Positions 14,834 to 17,880 of a DNA stretch of 17,880 bases are shown here, piece after piece. A program made the translations under genes and the position numbers. Position 1 is the stretch's first letter; every line of letters starts with the position of its first letter. The stretch comes from an uncultured Lachnospiraceae bacterium. Its GTDB lineage: Bacteria > Bacillota > Clostridia > Lachnospirales > Lachnospiraceae. The stretch lies in contig CAJORC010000093.1 of assembly GCA_905236615.1 (NCBI GenBank), positions 1 through 17,880 on the forward strand, given 5' to 3'. Below the pieces are notes generated by a model that had not been told where the DNA came from, made no database searches, and saw only the letters and a list, made by a program, of their open reading frames with translations.

Positions 14834-15852
14834 CACCGATTCATCTCTCGTTTTGGGCCATCTGAGTTGTGTTCTTTTATGATGCTTTCGAGTTCTCGTT
14901 TGTCGGTGGAGATCATATCTCCGGGAACCGTGCATTTGATCGCTGCGGCAGCGTTGCCGTACTGGAGCGCGGTAAGTGTATCGGAGTGTTTTATCAGTCC
15001 GCCTAAAACTCCAGAACAGTATGCGTCACCGGAACCTACGCGATCCACGATATCGATGTCCAAATAAGGTTTTTCAGTGAAAAACTTATCGGCTGCGGCA
15101 TCGTAGGCTATCGAAGTAAAGTCATGTGTTTTGGGACTCTTTACTTTACGCTGGGTGGTGAAAACAAGGCTGACTCCGTAGTCGCTGCTGTAACTCTTCA
15201 TGATGTCTTCAAGTTCGCCGGTACGTCCCATCATGTGATAATTTGTCTCTTCCGAAACAAAGAAAATATCAATGAGAGGGAGGATTTCTGTGACAGCTGC
15301 TCTGGCTTCCTCTACAGACCAAAGGTTGGCGCGGAAGTTGCAGTCAAAAGAGATGAGAGCACCGTGCTCCTTGAATTTCCTGATAAGGGCTTTGGTGACA
15401 GAATTCAAATTTTTGTTCAGGGCAAGGGAAATGCCGCAGGTGTGAAAAATTTCTGCTGTATCAAAGACTTCTTCGGGAATATCATCAAGAGAGATCTTCG
15501 AAAAAGAAGAAGCGTTTCTGTCGTAAACTACCGTAGGTTTTTTCGGTGATGCGCCGAATTCGTAATAGTAAATTCCAAGGCGTGCATCGTCGCTTTCATC
15601 CGTAAGGACATATTCATCAAAAACACCTTTTTCACGGATCTTGCCTCTTACATAACTGCCGTTGAAATTGTCGGGGATGCTTGTGATGAAAGCTGTCTTT
15701 GCTCCGAGAATGGATGCACCGGCGGCGACGTTCAGTTCAGAACCGCCGGCACATTTATTAAAAACGTCGCTTTCAGCAACACGGCTCGCACTCGGAGAGG
15801 AGAGCCTCATCATAACCTCTCCGAAGGTAACAAGGTTATATTTTTTTTCCAT
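14833..15852 (-). CDS. 2-keto-3-deoxygluconate kinase, PfkB family (first copy in operon)
   Basis: A 339-residue PfkB sugar kinase: LVTFGEVMMRLSSPSASRVA, CAGGSELNVAAGASILGAK, ISFDCNFRANLWSVEEARAA, and the C-terminal signature DRVGSGDAYCSGVLGGL with the catalytic Asp at 276. The ending AAIKCTVPGDMI is of the KDG-kinase type. It has no long insertions, unlike the copy downstream, and the two are clearly different genes rather than a recent duplication. Starts 24 bp after the GH28 stop with AGGAG. Its stop codon lies in the first bases of the hairpin array, and the last few residues (MNR) are coded by array-like sequence. It could act on KDG or on a related keto-deoxy sugar acid; I cannot tell which. 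Confidence 0.85.
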   Translation of the reverse strand: MEKKYNLVTFGEVMMRLSSPSASRVAESDVFNKCAGGSELNVAAGASILGAKTAFITSIPDNFNGSYVRGKIREKGVFDEYVLTDESDDARLGIYYYEFGASPKKPTVVYDRNASSFSKISLDDIPEEVFDTAEIFHTCGISLALNKNLNSVTKALIRKFKEHGALISFDCNFRANLWSVEEARAAVTEILPLIDIFFVSEETNYHMMGRTGELEDIMKSYSSDYGVSLVFTTQRKVKSPKTHDFTSIAYDAAADKFFTEKPYLDIDIVDRVGSGDAYCSGVLGGLIKHSDTLTALQYGNAAAAIKCTVPGDMISTDKRELESIIKEHNSDGPKREMNR

Positions 15853-15876
15853 AATAACTCCTATTTTTCAGCTGTT

Positions 15877-17466
15877 TTATCCAGCCTGCTGCTTCCTGTC
15901 TTCGTAGCTTACTTCACCGATGACGGAGGTGTTTATAAACTCGGCTTCTTCAATAGAGCCTTCGATATTTACGTTGTTCAGGATTACCTTTTTTACGTTT
16001 TTCAGGAAGAAACTCTTTCCCATCAGTTCGGGGAAATTATCCATCATGATAGGACATACCGGATGCAGTTCGTTTTCGGGAAGGAAGGATACATTTACAT
16101 TTGTAAATTCCAGTCCCTCTATAGGCTGTTCCGGAAGTCCGTAGCAGCAGGCAAAAGAAGCATTTGTGCCTGTGCATGAGATATCTTTGACGGTTATGGT
16201 TCCGATCTTTGGAGTTCTGTCATCGACCGGATAGCGCTCCTGATCCTGTACATAATCAGAATGTCCGTCAGGATCGCAGTAGTAAAACATATTTACCGTT
16301 AAAGGCATCATTACATCACTCATTTCGATATTCTCAAATCGCAGATTATCGATTATTCCCCGTTTGCCGCGTCCGCGTCTGGTCTTTAACCTTATACCTC
16401 TGTCGGTTCCTTTAAAGACGCAGTTTGAAACGGTTACGCCGTCAACGCCGCAGGCCATTTCACTTCCGATAGTCACACTTCCGTGACCGCGTTCGAAGAA
16501 GCAGTTTCTTATGGTTATGCCTTTCGTACGCTTGAAATGATAACGGCTCATATAGAACTTACCGCTCTTGATAGCAACACAGTCATCGCCGACTGAAATC
16601 CTTGAACCGATAAGTGAAACATCGGTGCAGCTTTCAGGGTCGAAACCATCTGTGTTAGGTGAGTTGTAAGGATTCTCGATCACGATGTTCATGAATTTCA
16701 TGTGGTCACTGTAATAAGGGTGAACCGTCCATCCCGGAGAATTTGTAACTAAGATATTCTGCATACGGATGTTGCGGCATTTGCAGAAAAATACGGTATT
16801 GGGACGCCATGCACCCCGCTTTACCTTTGGATTGATCCACCAGTCACCGTTTGCGGCATTTCCGTCAATACTTCCGCCGCCGATGATATCAACGTCATGA
16901 ATATCGATTCCGGTTATAAGAGAGGCAAACGCGGATAAAGGATTGCCCTCCCATGTTGCTATATTGTATTCGTCGCTTTCATCTGTACGCTGCAGCATTC
17001 CGGGAAGGATAGGATACTTTTCACGCTCCGGAAAGCCTGTGATAACAGCGTCATCGTCAAGATAAAGTGTAATATTGCTTTTTAAGAAGATCGGTCTTGA
17101 AAGGTAGTTGCCTCTTGGCAGATAAACAGTACCTTTTGACGGACATGCAAGGATAGCTGCCTGTATGGGAGCCGTATCATCAAAATTTCCGTCACCGACC
17201 GCGCCGAATTTACTTACATCAAGAAGTACCGATTCCTCCAGAGTTCTGAAGGATTTTTCACAAACATTTTTTGCGGCATCTTCGATTGAGATCAGATAAA
17301 CAGTATCCGGAGTGAGGGAAGAAATGGAAACGACATTTTCTTTCTTTTCCGCCCGGAGTTCTCCGTTGATATACACCTTAAATGGATTTTTGGATTTATA
17401 TTTGGAACCGCTGTCGACCTCGATGGTGACACTTCGGTTGAAAATTTCTATAATTTCGAATTCCAT
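15877..17466 (-). CDS. Glycoside hydrolase family 28 (polygalacturonase type), cytoplasmic
   Basis: A 529-residue right-handed beta-helix enzyme that would hydrolyse alpha-1,4 galacturonan or rhamnogalacturonan ends. The family signatures are intact: NTDG at 271-274, DD at 294-295 (SVGDDCVAIKSG), GHG at 327-329 (ERGHGSVTIGSEM) and RLK at 359-361 (RGIRLKTRRGRG). The beta-helix starts near 83 (DVSKFGAVGDGNFDDTAPIQ). Residues about 5-76 form an N-terminal fibronectin-III-like domain (VYLISIEDAAKN, KSFRTLEES). There is no signal peptide, so it should act on imported oligomers, probably as an exo-enzyme. The start ATG lies inside the 3' end of the GH105 gene (19-bp overlap), which suggests coupled translation. 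Exact linkage unknown. Confidence 0.95.
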   Translation of the reverse strand: MEFEIIEIFNRSVTIEVDSGSKYKSKNPFKVYINGELRAEKKENVVSISSLTPDTVYLISIEDAAKNVCEKSFRTLEESVLLDVSKFGAVGDGNFDDTAPIQAAILACPSKGTVYLPRGNYLSRPIFLKSNITLYLDDDAVITGFPEREKYPILPGMLQRTDESDEYNIATWEGNPLSAFASLITGIDIHDVDIIGGGSIDGNAANGDWWINPKVKRGAWRPNTVFFCKCRNIRMQNILVTNSPGWTVHPYYSDHMKFMNIVIENPYNSPNTDGFDPESCTDVSLIGSRISVGDDCVAIKSGKFYMSRYHFKRTKGITIRNCFFERGHGSVTIGSEMACGVDGVTVSNCVFKGTDRGIRLKTRRGRGKRGIIDNLRFENIEMSDVMMPLTVNMFYYCDPDGHSDYVQDQERYPVDDRTPKIGTITVKDISCTGTNASFACCYGLPEQPIEGLEFTNVNVSFLPENELHPVCPIMMDNFPELMGKSFFLKNVKKVILNNVNIEGSIEEAEFINTSVIGEVSYEDRKQQAG

Positions 17467-17880
17467 ACCTTCTTCTTCCTTCTCAATATTTCCGTATAGG
17501 CCAAAATGAACGGAGCTGATCCCTTTGCATCGTCTTCGACAACGGGTTCGCTGAAATAATATTCCATGCTGCCGTCACGTCTGGTCTTACCTCCTAATCC
17601 TGCCACAAGGCAGATACCGCTTAAGGAGATCACACCATCTTCCTTAAACTTAAGCTTGTTTTTTACTATTCCGTTAAAGGCTTTTTCTGCAACGGGGGCA
17701 AAACGTGCCGGAAGCAGATCAAGCCGTACGCCTTTAAGCAGTGAATAAGCTATAAGGGCTGTACCTGAGGTTTCAAGATAGTTGCCCTCTGCTTCTGGAT
17801 GATCGACAACCTGATAGAAAAGACCGCTTTCATCCTGCCATTCGGCGATGGCATCTGCAGCATCTTTAAGCATTGAGCCT
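17448..17880 (-). CDS. Glycoside hydrolase family 105 (unsaturated uronyl hydrolase), C-terminal part
   Basis: The frame is open past the window edge, so about 143 residues of a family that is normally near 370 are seen. GH105 enzymes release the unsaturated galacturonyl residue from short rhamnogalacturonan or pectin oligomers by hydration of the double bond. The visible part fits an (alpha/alpha)6 barrel of this family: EWQDESGLFYQVVDHPEAEG followed by NYLETSGTALIAYSLLKGVR, then CLVAGLGGKTRRDGSMEYYF and SEPVVEDDAKGSAPFILAYT. The rest of the active site is upstream of the window. Its product feeds KduI. The end overlaps the GH28 start by 19 bp. Confidence 0.92.
   Translation of the reverse strand, partial: GSMLKDAADAIAEWQDESGLFYQVVDHPEAEGNYLETSGTALIAYSLLKGVRLDLLPARFAPVAEKAFNGIVKNKLKFKEDGVISLSGICLVAGLGGKTRRDGSMEYYFSEPVVEDDAKGSAPFILAYTEILRRKKKVWNSKL

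Larger units (their letters stand above)
14561..14845 (-). repeat. Array of five tandem imperfect hairpin units, about 57 bp apart
   Basis: In transcript order the units are A2, B2, C, B1 and A1. On the minus strand each has the plan: variable outer stem, U.U mismatch, 3 bp, tandem G.A/A.G, 3-4 bp, AA opposite GCA or GCC, short GC stem, 3-4 nt loop. In A2, B and C the helices differ in sequence but pair, while the non-helical parts are constant. The tandem G.A only forms on the strand of the operon transcript; the other strand would give T.C mismatches. This argues for an RNA or single-strand DNA structure of that strand. GATTCATC occurs four times on the plus strand (14586, 14792, 14817, 14838). 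I do not recognise the family. Confidence 0.85.

Noticed and set aside
14561..14845. CRISPR array
   Set aside because: The parts between the repeated cores are themselves repeated or complementary, not unique spacers, and no cas gene is near.
14526..14845. Simple intrinsic terminator within the operon
   Set aside because: Several hairpins exist, but none is a plain GC stem followed by a T run on the transcript strand, apart from T runs that are themselves arms of hairpins. The downstream genes complete the same pathway.

Overview
The window looks like chromosome of a motile, pectin-degrading Firmicute, most likely a Lachnospiraceae of the Butyrivibrio/Pseudobutyrivibrio/Lachnospira kind. The reasons are a MecA adaptor gene, Gram-positive style lipoprotein and Shine-Dalgarno signals, moderately AT-rich DNA, an EAL-like/HDOD protein of a type I associate with that family, and a full intracellular uronate pathway. 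The genus is inference. No tRNA, rRNA, insertion sequence, prophage or CRISPR array is visible.

Layout. (1) 1-522 (-): N-terminus of a secreted protein, probably a pectate lyase. (2) 671-3774 (-): an extracellular sugar-binding lipoprotein gene followed 14 bp later by a chemoreceptor gene, with no permease genes. (3) 3955-5590: mecA and a Crp/Fnr-type regulator gene, divergent around a 12-bp palindrome. (4) 5664-7787: an EAL-like/HDOD protein and a small membrane protein with a GNAT-like tail, again divergent around a 12-bp palindrome. (5) 7823-10987: a cytoplasmic diguanylate cyclase with a LacI-type sugar-binding sensor domain, divergent from a lone glucose-1-phosphate cytidylyltransferase gene. 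(6) 11036-17880 (-): a pectin-oligomer operon read right to left: GH105 (partial), GH28, KDG kinase, a 307-bp gap, kduI, kduD, a second KDG kinase, and KDPG aldolase. It ends at a strong bidirectional terminator.

How the genes fit together. The secreted enzyme would cut pectin outside. The binding protein and chemoreceptor could steer cells toward the released sugars. GH28 and GH105 lack visible secretion signals (only the C-terminus of GH105 is seen) and probably trim imported oligomers in the cytoplasm. KduI and KduD convert the unsaturated uronate to 2-keto-3-deoxygluconate (KDG), a KDG kinase phosphorylates it, and the aldolase splits KDPG into pyruvate and glyceraldehyde-3-phosphate. The c-di-GMP genes between the two pectin segments may link sugar sensing to motility or adhesion; that link is inference.

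The most unusual feature is the gap between the first KDG kinase and kduI (about 14561-14845). It holds five tandem hairpin units, about 57 bp apart. Read on the strand of the operon transcript, four units keep the same non-helical elements (a U.U mismatch, tandem G.A pairs and an AA/GCM internal loop), while the helices around them change sequence but still pair. This looks like a repeated structured RNA, or a mobile hairpin element, inside an operon. The fifth unit looks like a broken chimera, and the array supplies the stop codon of the upstream kinase.
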